Positions 9,202 to 17,249 of a stretch of DNA of 64,000 nucleotides are shown here, piece after piece. The DNA is from CAZUMW01 sp964621615 (GTDB lineage Bacteria; Desulfobacterota; WTBG01; CAIYCZ01; CAIRTM01). Position 1 is the stretch's first letter, and each line of letters opens with the position of its first letter. The position numbers were made by a program, and so were the translations under genes. The stretch lies in NCBI GenBank assembly GCA_964621615.1, contig CAZUMW010000019.1:12261-76260 (forward strand), given 5' to 3'. Under the pieces are notes generated by a model, which did no database searches, had not been told where the DNA came from, and saw nothing but the letters and a program-made list of their open reading frames with translations.

Positions 9202-10772
9202 ACCCATATAGCTCGTCAGGATCTGCTGCAAGCCTCATGCTTGGGCGCAAGAGAATGTTTGATAAAGTATGCGGCATGATCACAAAACCTACACCTGATA
9301 ATGTTTCTATTGTCGGACCAAAGCTGTATGGGAAAACGGTCCTTCTGCAACAGATTTATAAGTTTTTCAGCAAAAGGAATGAAAGCTATATTGGCTCTGT
9401 TTATATTGATCTTAAACATGACACACCACAGACCGATTTGGAATTTATTAAGGTTATGGCTAAAGGGATCCGGTCATCAATCCAGGACCTCAAGCCTGAT
9501 CTTGCCAAAGAACTCTTTGACACGGATGATGACTCACTTTTCGATATCCTGAAACTTGTTCTGGAACATTTTGCCGGTGACAAGGAACGCATGCTTGTTG
9601 TTTTTGATGGTTTTGATCCGCTCCCGATCGGATCAACCATATCGCCGAATCTTCTCGATCAGCTAAGAACACTGGTAGAGCTTCCATCACTTACTCTGGT
9701 AGTTGGCAGCCGTCTGAGGCTCAGAGAATTATGTAAAACAGAAGCAACCAGGGGGTCTGATTTCTGGCGAAACTTTGCCGGCCCGGTTGAGGTCGGATGT
9801 TTTGACGAAAGTGATATGGATGATATTCTTTCTCCTCTTGTCAAGCGATCAGTTACTGTTGAAAAAGGGGCAAAGACCGAACTCATGAACTGGACAGGTG
9901 GTATCCCTGTTCTGTTGACTCAGGTTCTTGGAAATTTATATGATCAGGTCAAGGATTCTATCACGGTAAGCAATACACACGTAAATGATATTTGCATCAA
10001 CCTGAAATCTGAAGTGAATGACTTCGTGGCAGACATCTGGTCGGATTGCGGCACAGATACGCAAAGTTTAATTAGCGATGCAACTGCCGGCGAATTGCTC
10101 GAATCAGCTATTTCGACACCGCAACGGCGTGAACTTGAACTAAAGGGGATAGGCATTGTTGAGCAGGGAAAGGTTGTAATAAAAAGCAGGTTTGTAAGCG
10201 AATATGCCTCAGAGATGACAGGCGGTTTGCATGACATGGCAAGATTGTTCAGCCAGGAAAAAGATTTTAACGTCAACATCAAAAAATTGTTAGAAATCAG
10301 GCTCTCGCATATCCCTCACATAGATGATCAACTGTTTAAAGACATCCAGCTTGCAATCCGTGATCTTACCGAAGACCATCGCAGGGTTCTCGATGCATCA
10401 AGATCAATCGTTGAATCGACATTAAATGTTATTCTGAAAGCAGAAGGACTCGACCCGGCAGGGGTTGTTCCTGCTGCGTGGAAGGAATCATGGCAACGAT
10501 ATAAAAACAACACGGTTGCCGCAGGAGACGAGCCTGTTCCGTCAGACCGGGGCCTTCAATGCAGGCTTGTCCGGTTTATTACCGGCAGGAGTGATAATCC
10601 CCGGGTTGCACATAAAATTTCACGCCAGACATCGGTTCTGCTTGATCAAATAAGCGCTTACGGTAATTATGTAAATCATCTGGATGGCGAAACGGTCAGG
10701 TTCGGCACGGCTTATGGCATGTGTTTTACAGCCATCGAATTGATGGCCAGCCTGGCGGCGGATGTTCATTGA
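9198..10772 (+). CDS. STAND/AAA-like ATPase with uncharacterised helical C-terminus
   Basis: 524 residues. It begins with LGRK (15-18), then Walker A G40-PKLYGKT and a Walker B-type MLVVFDGFD (D137), the same GR/Walker order as the C-terminal ATPase of the preceding protein; the two are probably related. From about 370 on the protein is helical, with an IRDLTEDHRRVLDASRSIVES segment and a final YVNHLDGETVRFG stretch. It is faintly like HEPN or abortive-infection C-terminal domains, but no catalytic RxxxxH is evident, so this is only a suggestion. The start overlaps the stop of the fusion gene (ATGA), and it is the last gene of the operon. Role inferred: partner ATPase or effector of the fusion protein. 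Confidence 0.7.
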   Translation: MNPYSSSGSAASLMLGRKRMFDKVCGMITKPTPDNVSIVGPKLYGKTVLLQQIYKFFSKRNESYIGSVYIDLKHDTPQTDLEFIKVMAKGIRSSIQDLKPDLAKELFDTDDDSLFDILKLVLEHFAGDKERMLVVFDGFDPLPIGSTISPNLLDQLRTLVELPSLTLVVGSRLRLRELCKTEATRGSDFWRNFAGPVEVGCFDESDMDDILSPLVKRSVTVEKGAKTELMNWTGGIPVLLTQVLGNLYDQVKDSITVSNTHVNDICINLKSEVNDFVADIWSDCGTDTQSLISDATAGELLESAISTPQRRELELKGIGIVEQGKVVIKSRFVSEYASEMTGGLHDMARLFSQEKDFNVNIKKLLEIRLSHIPHIDDQLFKDIQLAIRDLTEDHRRVLDASRSIVESTLNVILKAEGLDPAGVVPAAWKESWQRYKNNTVAAGDEPVPSDRGLQCRLVRFITGRSDNPRVAHKISRQTSVLLDQISAYGNYVNHLDGETVRFGTAYGMCFTAIELMASLAADVH

Positions 10773-11047
10773 GTAATGTTAATTATCGGGTTCCACAAGA
10801 AAATAAGGAACTGAGAAGGGTTCTTTCTTAATCGGAATTATAGTTCCTGGTGACTATTTTTGCTATTGCTTGATGTTGTCACTTTCAATTGACGAGCACA
10901 TTACCGCTTTCTTTCAGAGAAGGGCTATGCAGTAAAGCAGTTGGATGAAACTTTGAATTTCATTGACGTGACTGGGACACACTTTCTGAAAATGCTGGGG
11001 GAGCAGTTTAGCTGATAATTCTTTTTATTTATTACGATTTTTTTTGC
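10773..11047. other. Gene-poor gap with possible ORF remnant
   Basis: No intact gene is seen between the last ATPase gene and hicA. On the + strand, 10893-11015 is open for 40 codons and ends in TGA. It reads like the tail of a folded protein (SEKGYAVKQLDETLNF), but it has no start codon and I do not recognise a family. It may be the scar of a lost gene at the edge of the defence operon. No terminator hairpin with a T-run was found here. Confidence 0.3.
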
Positions 11048-11075
11048 TTGCACTGTACACATATATGTATACAAT
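11048..11075 (+). promoter_or_regulatory. hicAB promoter with operator palindrome in its spacer
   Basis: TTGCAC (11048-11053) and TACAAT (11070-11075) are separated by 16 bp. The near-palindrome TGTACACATATATGTATACA (11054-11073; one mismatched pair) fills the spacer and reaches into the -10 hexamer, so a bound repressor would block RNA polymerase. HicB-type antitoxins with a C-terminal HTH bind such sites. The predicted transcription start falls about at the hicA ATG (11082), so the toxin message may be leaderless or nearly so. Confidence 0.6.
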
Positions 11076-11081
11076 AGGCAT

Positions 11082-11270
11082 ATGAAGAAAAAAGAGCTGG
11101 TTAAAAAGCTTCAGCGATATGGGTGGTGGAAATACGGTGAGGGAGCCAATCATGAAAAATGGACGAATGGTGAACAGAAATTGCCGATACCCCGTCATAC
11201 TGAAATCAACGAATACACGGCAAAATCCATTATAAAAATTGTGCAGTCAAACCCCGCTTGTAAAAAATAA
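11082..11270 (+). CDS. hicA: HicA-type mRNA interferase toxin
   Basis: 62 residues, the usual HicA size. The pattern is KELVKKLQRYGW ... GANHEKW ... LPIPRHTEINEYTAKSIIK; the conserved His is in the NHEKW segment and a second conserved PRHTEI stretch follows, as in double-stranded-RNA-binding-fold HicA toxins that cleave mRNA in the cytoplasm. hicB follows 10 nt later, in the toxin-first order typical of hicAB. Shine-Dalgarno signal upstream is weak, consistent with the short or absent leader predicted from the promoter. Confidence 0.88.
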   Translation: MKKKELVKKLQRYGWWKYGEGANHEKWTNGEQKLPIPRHTEINEYTAKSIIKIVQSNPACKK

Positions 11271-11280
11271 AAGGTGCTGT

Positions 11281-11691
11281 ATGAAGATTGAAGGCAGGTT
11301 AATACGGTCAGGGAGATGGTGGGCGGTAGAAATACCGCTTCTTCTGGTTCACACACAGGGCCGAACGAAAAAAGACGCCTTTGCAATGGCAGCCGATGCG
11401 CTAGAAGCCGTTATCGATGCTGAGGATTTCAAGGTGACTGTAACCGAAGGACCTGACAATACGTTCAGTATCGGCTCAAACAACGACAGCCTGCTGATGG
11501 CGTTTGCCTTAAAACAGCAGCGGACCGACCGACATCTCAGTGTGCGGGATGTTGCAAAGCGTCTCGGATCGAATTCGCCGGCAGCGTACAGCCGCTACGA
11601 GCAAGGGAAAGTGAAGCCGTCTCTGGACAAGTTTTCTCAAATTTTGAAGGCGATTGATCCGCATCTGGAGCCGGTACTTAAAGTCGTTTGA
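11281..11691 (+). CDS. hicB: HicB-type antitoxin with XRE-like helix-turn-helix
   Basis: 136 residues from ATG 11281, preceded by a short purine-rich stretch; a start at 11239 would overlap hicA by 32 nt and is less likely. The N-terminal half is the partly degraded RNase H-like HicB fold (IPLLLVHTQGRTKKDAFAMA). The C-terminal half is an XRE-type HTH (SVRDVAKRLG ... AAYSRYEQGKVKPS) that should bind the palindrome upstream of hicA. It neutralises HicA by direct binding and probably represses the operon. Its position right after the restriction operon fits addiction of a mobile defence island. Confidence 0.88.
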   Translation: MKIEGRLIRSGRWWAVEIPLLLVHTQGRTKKDAFAMAADALEAVIDAEDFKVTVTEGPDNTFSIGSNNDSLLMAFALKQQRTDRHLSVRDVAKRLGSNSPAAYSRYEQGKVKPSLDKFSQILKAIDPHLEPVLKVV

Positions 11692-11734
11692 TACTGATTT
11701 GGTACCTGAACGAATTTCTTCTTCCGCCAGCTTA

Positions 11735-11855
11735 TTTCTTTCGCAAATGTTTTTTTTACCCAGGTTGTCTTTCCCGTGCCCCTCGGACCAAACAGGAAGA
11801 AGCTTTTGTTTGCAGGCGGTCTAATTAATCTGGAGTACATAATTCCATTTTGCAT
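11735..11855 (-). pseudogene. Truncated AAA_14/DUF4143-type ATP-binding protein
   Basis: On the minus strand a start region MYSRLIRPP (ATG at 11840, upstream in-frame ATG at 11855) is followed by a Walker A segment, FFLFGPRGTGKTTWVK. This is the typical N-terminus of the AAA_14/DUF4143 family of about 380 residues. Homology appears to end after about 40 residues, and the frame then runs into sequence antisense to hicB. The rest of the gene is missing, so this is a stump, probably left by the insertion or deletion that placed hicAB here. Confidence 0.65.
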
Positions 11856-11992
11856 ATATTTTTTGAGTTGTAAAGAGAAAATTGAATATCTTCACAGTGT
11901 ACATGTATGGTCGTTTCGAAAAAAACTGTGGCGGTTTTGTGGCAGTACCAGGCGATAATAATGCAGATAATGGACATGGCGGGTATCTATAT

Positions 11993-12021
11993 TTGTGCAA
12001 TGGGTGGTTCTCTGCTATAGT
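11993..12021 (+). promoter_or_regulatory. Probable sigma-70-type promoter of the MFS gene
   Basis: TTGTGC (11993-11998), a 17-bp spacer and TATAGT (12016-12021), about 55 nt upstream of the MFS start at 12076. Spacing is optimal; the -35 box is only partly consensus. Confidence 0.45.
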
Positions 12022-12075
12022 CCTTCAAATACAATCGCTGCACACCGTGATATATCACTCTCTGGCGGTGCATAC

Positions 12076-13215
12076 ATGACACGTGACCTCTGTGCGATTC
12101 TGCTTACCGTATTTCTGCTCTCCTTCGGCATGAGCTTTGTCGCCCCCCTGATTCCGCTCCTGATCAAGGACCTCGATGCCTCTCATGCCGTTATCGGACA
12201 GATTCAGACATGCTACTTTTTTTCCTTTACCGTGTTTACTCTTGTGCTGAGCCGCTGGATCGATTCGGCCGGCTCAAAGCGGCTGATTATGGCAGGGCTC
12301 TCAATCTACAGCCTTTCGATCGCTTCCATGCCTTTTATGACTGCATTCCATGCCTTTTACGGTATCCGCCTGTTTCAGGGCATAGGCTCCGCTCTTCTGT
12401 TTGCCCCGACGGAAGCTGCCGTCAATATCATCTCCCCGCCCGAGCGACGGGCAGCGAACATGGGGCTGTATGCACTGGTCTTCGCCGGCGGTTTTACGAT
12501 CGGGCCGATATTCGGCACAACGCTTTTCGAGATACATCCGAAGATTCCTTTTCTTATAGCAGCCGGACTGTGCCTGGCTGCCGTGCTGGTTCTCGGCTAT
12601 ACCTACCGGGATGTTCGTGTCAACATCCACAAATCGCCCCCCCAGCTGGGACCGATGTTGCGGCGGCTTGTTGTTCCGCTTACCGCCGCTGCCTCATACG
12701 CCCTGGTTGAAGTGTCGATCGCATCGTTTCTGTCCCTCTATCTTGATCATCTCGGCATCACAGGCGCAACGCTCGGTGTGATTTTTACGGTTTTTGCAAT
12801 CGGCGGCATCGCCTCACCCGTACCTGCCGGCAAACTGGCTGACCGCATCGGAAAGCTGCGCATTCTGAAACTGTGCGGGTTTGTGCTGCTGGCAACGCTT
12901 GTCACCTACAACATGACACGGTCCTATGTCCTGATCTGCCTGCTCACCTTCTGTGTCGGTCTGGTCGCCGGTGCGCTGTACCCGGTCGCGGTGTCGCTGA
13001 TCTGTGAGCTGGTTCCCCCCGACCGCATCGGCGCGGGCAACGCGCTGTTTTCCTTCTTTTACGGTATCGGCTCTATCCTGGGCCCGTTTCTGACCGGCTG
13101 GATCATAGAATTCACATCCATCACCTACCTTTTTTACCCAATGGCCGCATCAGCCCTTGTGTTCTTCGTCGTTGCGGCTGTCGCTCCGCCCGGCAGGCTT
13201 TCCGATAACGCATAG
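12076..13215 (+). CDS. Major facilitator superfamily transporter
   Basis: 379 residues and about 12 hydrophobic segments. The start at ATG 12076 (MTRDLCAILLTVFLLSFG) puts the first membrane helix at the N-terminus; an in-frame ATG at 11995 would add 27 polar residues and is less likely. An MFS motif A-like loop follows the second helix (SRWIDSAGSKRLI) and a repeat of it lies in the second half (GKLADRIGKLRIL). It is probably a proton-driven drug or metabolite exporter in the inner membrane; the substrate cannot be told. It stands alone with its own promoter. Confidence 0.85.
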   Translation: MTRDLCAILLTVFLLSFGMSFVAPLIPLLIKDLDASHAVIGQIQTCYFFSFTVFTLVLSRWIDSAGSKRLIMAGLSIYSLSIASMPFMTAFHAFYGIRLFQGIGSALLFAPTEAAVNIISPPERRAANMGLYALVFAGGFTIGPIFGTTLFEIHPKIPFLIAAGLCLAAVLVLGYTYRDVRVNIHKSPPQLGPMLRRLVVPLTAAASYALVEVSIASFLSLYLDHLGITGATLGVIFTVFAIGGIASPVPAGKLADRIGKLRILKLCGFVLLATLVTYNMTRSYVLICLLTFCVGLVAGALYPVAVSLICELVPPDRIGAGNALFSFFYGIGSILGPFLTGWIIEFTSITYLFYPMAASALVFFVVAAVAPPGRLSDNA

Positions 13216-13241
13216 TTCCTCCTCTTTCACCTTTCAAAGTT

Positions 13242-13260
13242 ACCGCGGTAAAACCGCGGT
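13242..13260. repeat. Palindrome pair, possible weak terminator
   Basis: ACCGCGGT occurs twice (13242-13249 and 13253-13260) around a 3-nt loop. Each 8-mer is itself palindromic, so an 8-bp hairpin can form 26 nt after the MFS stop. No T-run follows, so intrinsic termination would be weak. Confidence 0.4.
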
Positions 13261-13269
13261 TATTCTCAT

Positions 13270-13302
13270 CGTGACAGATGTCACATAACAATTTGTTATG
13301 TG
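13270..13302. promoter_or_regulatory. CRP/FNR-like site overlapping a second inverted repeat
   Basis: CGTGA-N6-TCACA (13270-13285) matches the TGTGA-N6-TCACA half-site pattern of the CRP/FNR/HcpR superfamily at 9 of 10 positions. It overlaps a perfect 9-bp inverted repeat, CACATAACA / TGTTATGTG (13282-13302, 3-nt centre). Both lie about 100 nt upstream of the MBL gene start at 13394, so they are candidate control sites for it. Confidence 0.45.
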
Positions 13303-13393
13303 CAGTGCAGCCCCGACAATATTGAATCCCCCTCTTTTTTATAGTATATGCTGTAATATGAGGTGTTGCCGGGACGGGCTGTTAGGTGTAGTT

Positions 13394-14332
13394 ATGGAAA
13401 TAGAAATTATCGGGTCGGAATCGATGGGGGTGCGCGGCCTGTGCTGCTTTGTAACGATCCCCGGAAAAAATATACTGATCGATCCGGGCATCGCCCTGGG
13501 CTATAAGCGCTGCAAGCTGCTCCCGCACCCGTTTCAGATTGCCCTTGATGAGCGGATACGGAAGCATATACTGCAGCGCTGGGAGGCAGCGACCGATATC
13601 GTCATCAGCCATTTTCATGGCGACCATGTTCCGCTTGCAGATGCAAACCCCTATCAGCTTGATATCAGGAATGTGTCTGCGCTGAACCCGGGTGTGCGCA
13701 TATGGACAAAGCCGCCGGAAGCGCTATCGCAGAACGAAACAGCGCGGGCGGCTGATTTTTTCTCAGTGCTGCATACCCAATACCGGGAGCAGCCCGAGTG
13801 TGGTGAGATAACCTTCTCTCAGCCTGTGCCGCACGGTGACGCAGCGGGTGCGGAATCGGTCATGATGACGCGGATTGCAGCGGAAAAAATATTTGTGCAC
13901 GGCTCCGATATTCAGCTGCTTAACAATGAGGCGGTATCGCAGATAGAGGCCTGGGCGCCTGATATCGCATTGGTGGGGGGACCGCCGCTGTATCTTGGAC
14001 GGCTGACCGATCTGCAGGTTGAGCATGCGTGGCACAATGCCGTACGGCTTGTGCAAAGCGTTGGTACGCTTATTCTGGACCACCATCTTATGAGGGATAT
14101 GCAGGGCGCGGCGTGGCTGGAAAACCTGTCGCGCGAAACCGGCAGGGAGGTAATGTGTGCCGCCGATTTTATGAACACGCCGCGAATGATGCTCGAAGCT
14201 GAGCGTGTACATTTATATGAAGATATGCCGGTTTCCGGGGACTGGCATGCGTCATATGAGAAAAACAGAACCGGTGCGGATATATACTGGAATCTGGCCG
14301 CAAAGCTGTATAAACAGTATGAGCTGACGTAA
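13394..14332 (+). CDS. UPF0282-like metallo-beta-lactamase-fold protein
   Basis: 312 residues from ATG 13394; a frame-open start at 13298 lies inside the inverted repeat and is unlikely. The N-terminus IIGSESMGVRGLCCFV ... ILIDPGIALG and the metal motif SHFHGDH match the UPF0282 group of MBL-fold proteins, best known from archaea, whose substrate is unknown. Further metal-ligand candidates are in FVHGSDIQ and DHHLMRD. Cytoplasmic: no signal peptide. A CRP/FNR-like palindrome lies upstream. No operon partner on either side. Confidence 0.75.
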   Translation: MEIEIIGSESMGVRGLCCFVTIPGKNILIDPGIALGYKRCKLLPHPFQIALDERIRKHILQRWEAATDIVISHFHGDHVPLADANPYQLDIRNVSALNPGVRIWTKPPEALSQNETARAADFFSVLHTQYREQPECGEITFSQPVPHGDAAGAESVMMTRIAAEKIFVHGSDIQLLNNEAVSQIEAWAPDIALVGGPPLYLGRLTDLQVEHAWHNAVRLVQSVGTLILDHHLMRDMQGAAWLENLSRETGREVMCAADFMNTPRMMLEAERVHLYEDMPVSGDWHASYEKNRTGADIYWNLAAKLYKQYELT

Positions 14333-14505
14333 AATATTTCCTGCATACCTCGTTAAAGCGGTTCCATGGCGCCTTTTTTACCGCCCGTTCAGATTTAAAA
14401 AAATTCCTCACAACCCGAGCTGTTTCTGCCTCCCCGTTTTTGATGCCTGACGCCATTGTCAAAGCTTTGCGCCTGTGCTATTGAACTCAGCAGCAGGAGA
14501 CCGCT

Positions 14506-15957
14506 ATGAAGCACTCTATTTTTGCAGTATTATGTGTTTTCTGTATTGCCGCAGCACCGGCGGCTTTGTGTGCCGGGCAGGAAAGCCCGCCCTGGGATTT
14601 AAGCTATCTGCTTGATGCCGACCCGGAGGCGGTGACTGCTGCGGACCTGTATGACAGAGCTGTTTTCCTGGAGGAAAACTACCGGGACTATCACAGCGTC
14701 AACGGAATAATCTGGGAAGGCGTCTTTGCAGATATTGACGACGAGCATCCCAGCATGTACGGGACCGGCGGGGACAGCGCAATTTTTACAGGGTTTTATC
14801 TGGCCGCTGCTGTCTACCGGTTTGTAATGACGCAGGAACCTGTCGACCTGGACACGGTATCCCGGACGATTCGAGGGCTGCACATACTTACCCACGCCAG
14901 CGGGACCCCGGGCGTTATTTTGCGGTGTGCCTTCCCGGCGGACCAGGCTGAGACATGGCGCTATCCCGATGCATGGAACAGCAGAATCGATGCCGGCTAT
15001 GTGTATGAAAGCCCTGACCATGTTCCGGACATAGCCGATCCCTCTGTCTGTTATCCTGTCTTTATTTTTTATACGCGTGCAACCCGGGATCAGCTCACCG
15101 GTATTCTGTACGGCCTGGGCGTTGCCCTGGCCGAGCTGGGCCCCGAGCAGTACGAAAACAATGAATCCCTGCAGGAAAAAGTGCTTGAGGTCAGAACTGC
15201 TGCTGGTGAAATCATAAGCGCTCTCTGGGAACGGCTTTCCCGGAACTGCTTTATTATACGGGATCATTACAATAAAACAGGATCGACCGCCATAAGGGTT
15301 GACGGGCTTTTAAAGGTGCAGCTTCTGGCCGTGTACCGCGCCGCCCTTACAGAGGAGGCCGATCCCGATAAGGCTGAGCTGCTTCGCGTAAGTCGGCTGT
15401 ACCGGCAGGAATTCCGGCGCGCCTTTTTTTTAAACGACGGAGATGCCGGTTCGCTCTTTAACCGCCTGAGCGTGATCGGCAGCTACTATTCCTACAACCT
15501 CAGGTTTGCCCGCAGCTTTACGGTGCATCTGCTTGAAGACGATCCCGGCCGGAAGCAGCAGGTTGTCGACTATATGACCAAACACGTCTGGCAGTACGTG
15601 AAAGACCACCGGAACACTCATTTTATTTTTCTGTATGCAGCGGCCTCCACAGATGACTCACGATTGGAGGACGGTATCCTGGGACTGAAAGAGCTGTCGC
15701 TGCGTCCGCTCAGGGACTGGAGCTCCCCGCTCTATGACCGTAACTGTTATCCGCCGCCGGCAGTGATGCTCTACGGTGATGTCAGCGATTTTGTTGTTCC
15801 CGTTCACCTGCGGGAGCCGACCGGGTACTTTATCTGGCAGAAGGACCCGTTTGAAACCGGTGACGGCGAGCTGGAAACCGATGCCCACAAAGAGGCAACC
15901 GGGCTTGATTTTATCCTTCCCTACTGGATGGGGCGCCGCTACGGCTTTCTTGAGTGA
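14506..15957 (+). CDS. Secreted protein of unknown function
   Basis: 483 residues, not recognised. A clear signal peptide (about 1-23, ending in ALCAGQ) sends it to the periplasm or beyond. A Shine-Dalgarno AGGAG lies 9 nt before ATG 14506. The body is rich in helices and aromatic residues, with spaced repeats such as GFYLAAAVYRFVM and IIRDHYNKTGSTA, which could be an alpha/alpha-barrel of the kind seen in some polysaccharide- or lipid-active enzymes; that is only an impression. It has no conserved neighbours of obvious related function. Confidence 0.6.
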   Translation: MKHSIFAVLCVFCIAAAPAALCAGQESPPWDLSYLLDADPEAVTAADLYDRAVFLEENYRDYHSVNGIIWEGVFADIDDEHPSMYGTGGDSAIFTGFYLAAAVYRFVMTQEPVDLDTVSRTIRGLHILTHASGTPGVILRCAFPADQAETWRYPDAWNSRIDAGYVYESPDHVPDIADPSVCYPVFIFYTRATRDQLTGILYGLGVALAELGPEQYENNESLQEKVLEVRTAAGEIISALWERLSRNCFIIRDHYNKTGSTAIRVDGLLKVQLLAVYRAALTEEADPDKAELLRVSRLYRQEFRRAFFLNDGDAGSLFNRLSVIGSYYSYNLRFARSFTVHLLEDDPGRKQQVVDYMTKHVWQYVKDHRNTHFIFLYAAASTDDSRLEDGILGLKELSLRPLRDWSSPLYDRNCYPPPAVMLYGDVSDFVVPVHLREPTGYFIWQKDPFETGDGELETDAHKEATGLDFILPYWMGRRYGFLE

Positions 15958-16013
15958 GGGGGCTTGTTGCTTCGGGATAAGCCGCGCTTGATCAGTATCT
16001 AAATTTTTTTCTA

Positions 16014-16040
16014 TTGACAGCAGTTCACGGGAATGATAAA
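16014..16040 (+). promoter_or_regulatory. Possible promoter of the aldo/keto reductase gene
   Basis: A consensus TTGACA (16014-16019) is followed after 15 bp by GATAAA (16035-16040). The -10 box and spacing are poor. It would give a leader of about 90 nt before ATG 16134. Confidence 0.3.
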
Positions 16041-16133
16041 TATGGATTCAAATCCATTTTTTTCAGCCGGTACACTTGCTTAAGCAGTTATCGGCTGTGG
16101 CACACACTGTTTTATCATGAAAGGAGAGCCGCA

Positions 16134-17192
16134 ATGCAGTATAAACGTCTCAAAGGAACAACCCTTGACCTCTGTGAAATGTCATACGGCGGGCTGGCCC
16201 TTTACTGGGTGCCGCGCGACGAGGCGATTGAGCTTATCAATACCGCTATTGACAGCGGTATCAACTACTTTGACTGCGATGAGGCAGGGGACCAGTTCGT
16301 GCCGTCCCGGGTGTATGAAGATACGCGCAACAAGCTGGGAGAAGTGCTGAAAACCAGGCGCAGCGAAGTGACCGTCGGGATCAAATGCATGTTCGCGTCA
16401 GGCAGCGACGTTTCGCGAGATATCGACCGGGCCCTTGATATGATTTTTAAAGGCACGAGCCGCGAGGTGATCGATATTTTTCACCTTGCCCATGTCGATA
16501 CGGATGAGAAGCTCAATGCGCTGCTTGCTCCCGGCGGGGGTCTGGAGGCTGCCGAAAAGGCAAAGCAGGAAGGAAAGCTTGACTATATCCTGGTTGCATC
16601 CCACAATCCGGATGTTCTGATGAAGGCGCTTAAAACCGGACGCTTTGATGTGGCGGAATTTCCCTTTACCATCATTGAGCAGGAGTATCTGAAAGAGGTT
16701 ATCCCGTACTGCAACGCAAACAACATCGGCTCGATCATCATGAAGCCGATCGGCGGCGGGCAGATGGCATCCTGTGCCGATCTTTCGCTTCGCTGGATTA
16801 TGCAGCATGATGTTGACATAATTATTCCGGGAATGAAGACCATGGATGAGCTGCGGCACAATATTGCGGCAGTTGAAAAAGGCGCAACGCTGTCGGCGGA
16901 AGAGCAGAAAAAGCTTGTATCGATTTCCGAACACCTCGGGCAGGAGTACTGCCACCGCTGCGGCTACTGCCTTCCCTGCCCGCAGGGCATTCACATTATA
17001 AGTCAGTTTGATGTGTACCGCAGCAATCTTTTCGGCATTGAAAGAAAGCGGGAAATTTATAAAAACATGAAAGAGCGGGGAAGAAGCACCGCCTCAGACT
17101 GCATTGAGTGCGGCAAATGCGTGGAGAAGTGCCCCTTTCAGCTGGCGATACCGGATATCATGAAAAAAATAGCCGCAGAGCTTGATGCCTGA
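16134..17192 (+). CDS. Aldo/keto reductase with C-terminal 2x[4Fe-4S] ferredoxin region
   Basis: 352 residues from ATG 16134, chosen because AAGGAGAG lies 8 nt upstream; the longer frame from 16014 has none. The TIM-barrel AKR domain (1-260) starts with LKGTTLDLCEMSYGG and contains the family DIFHLAHVD and GMKTMDEL segments. The C-terminus carries two cysteine clusters: C273, C276, C279, C282 followed by PQGI, and C323, C326, C329, C333 followed by PF. This architecture is common in anaerobes and suggests electron exchange with ferredoxin instead of simple NADPH-linked aldehyde reduction. Substrate unknown. It is monocistronic. Confidence 0.88.
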   Translation: MQYKRLKGTTLDLCEMSYGGLALYWVPRDEAIELINTAIDSGINYFDCDEAGDQFVPSRVYEDTRNKLGEVLKTRRSEVTVGIKCMFASGSDVSRDIDRALDMIFKGTSREVIDIFHLAHVDTDEKLNALLAPGGGLEAAEKAKQEGKLDYILVASHNPDVLMKALKTGRFDVAEFPFTIIEQEYLKEVIPYCNANNIGSIIMKPIGGGQMASCADLSLRWIMQHDVDIIIPGMKTMDELRHNIAAVEKGATLSAEEQKKLVSISEHLGQEYCHRCGYCLPCPQGIHIISQFDVYRSNLFGIERKREIYKNMKERGRSTASDCIECGKCVEKCPFQLAIPDIMKKIAAELDA

Positions 17193-17249
17193 CATTACTG
17201 CGTGACCCGCTGGCTGTTTCGCTGCTGATATCTGCGCGCTCATGTATAG

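Noticed and set aside
1..11000. CRISPR array or BREX/DISARM locus in the defence island
   Set aside because: No regularly spaced repeats, and no PglZ, BrxC, DrmABC or related signature proteins were seen.
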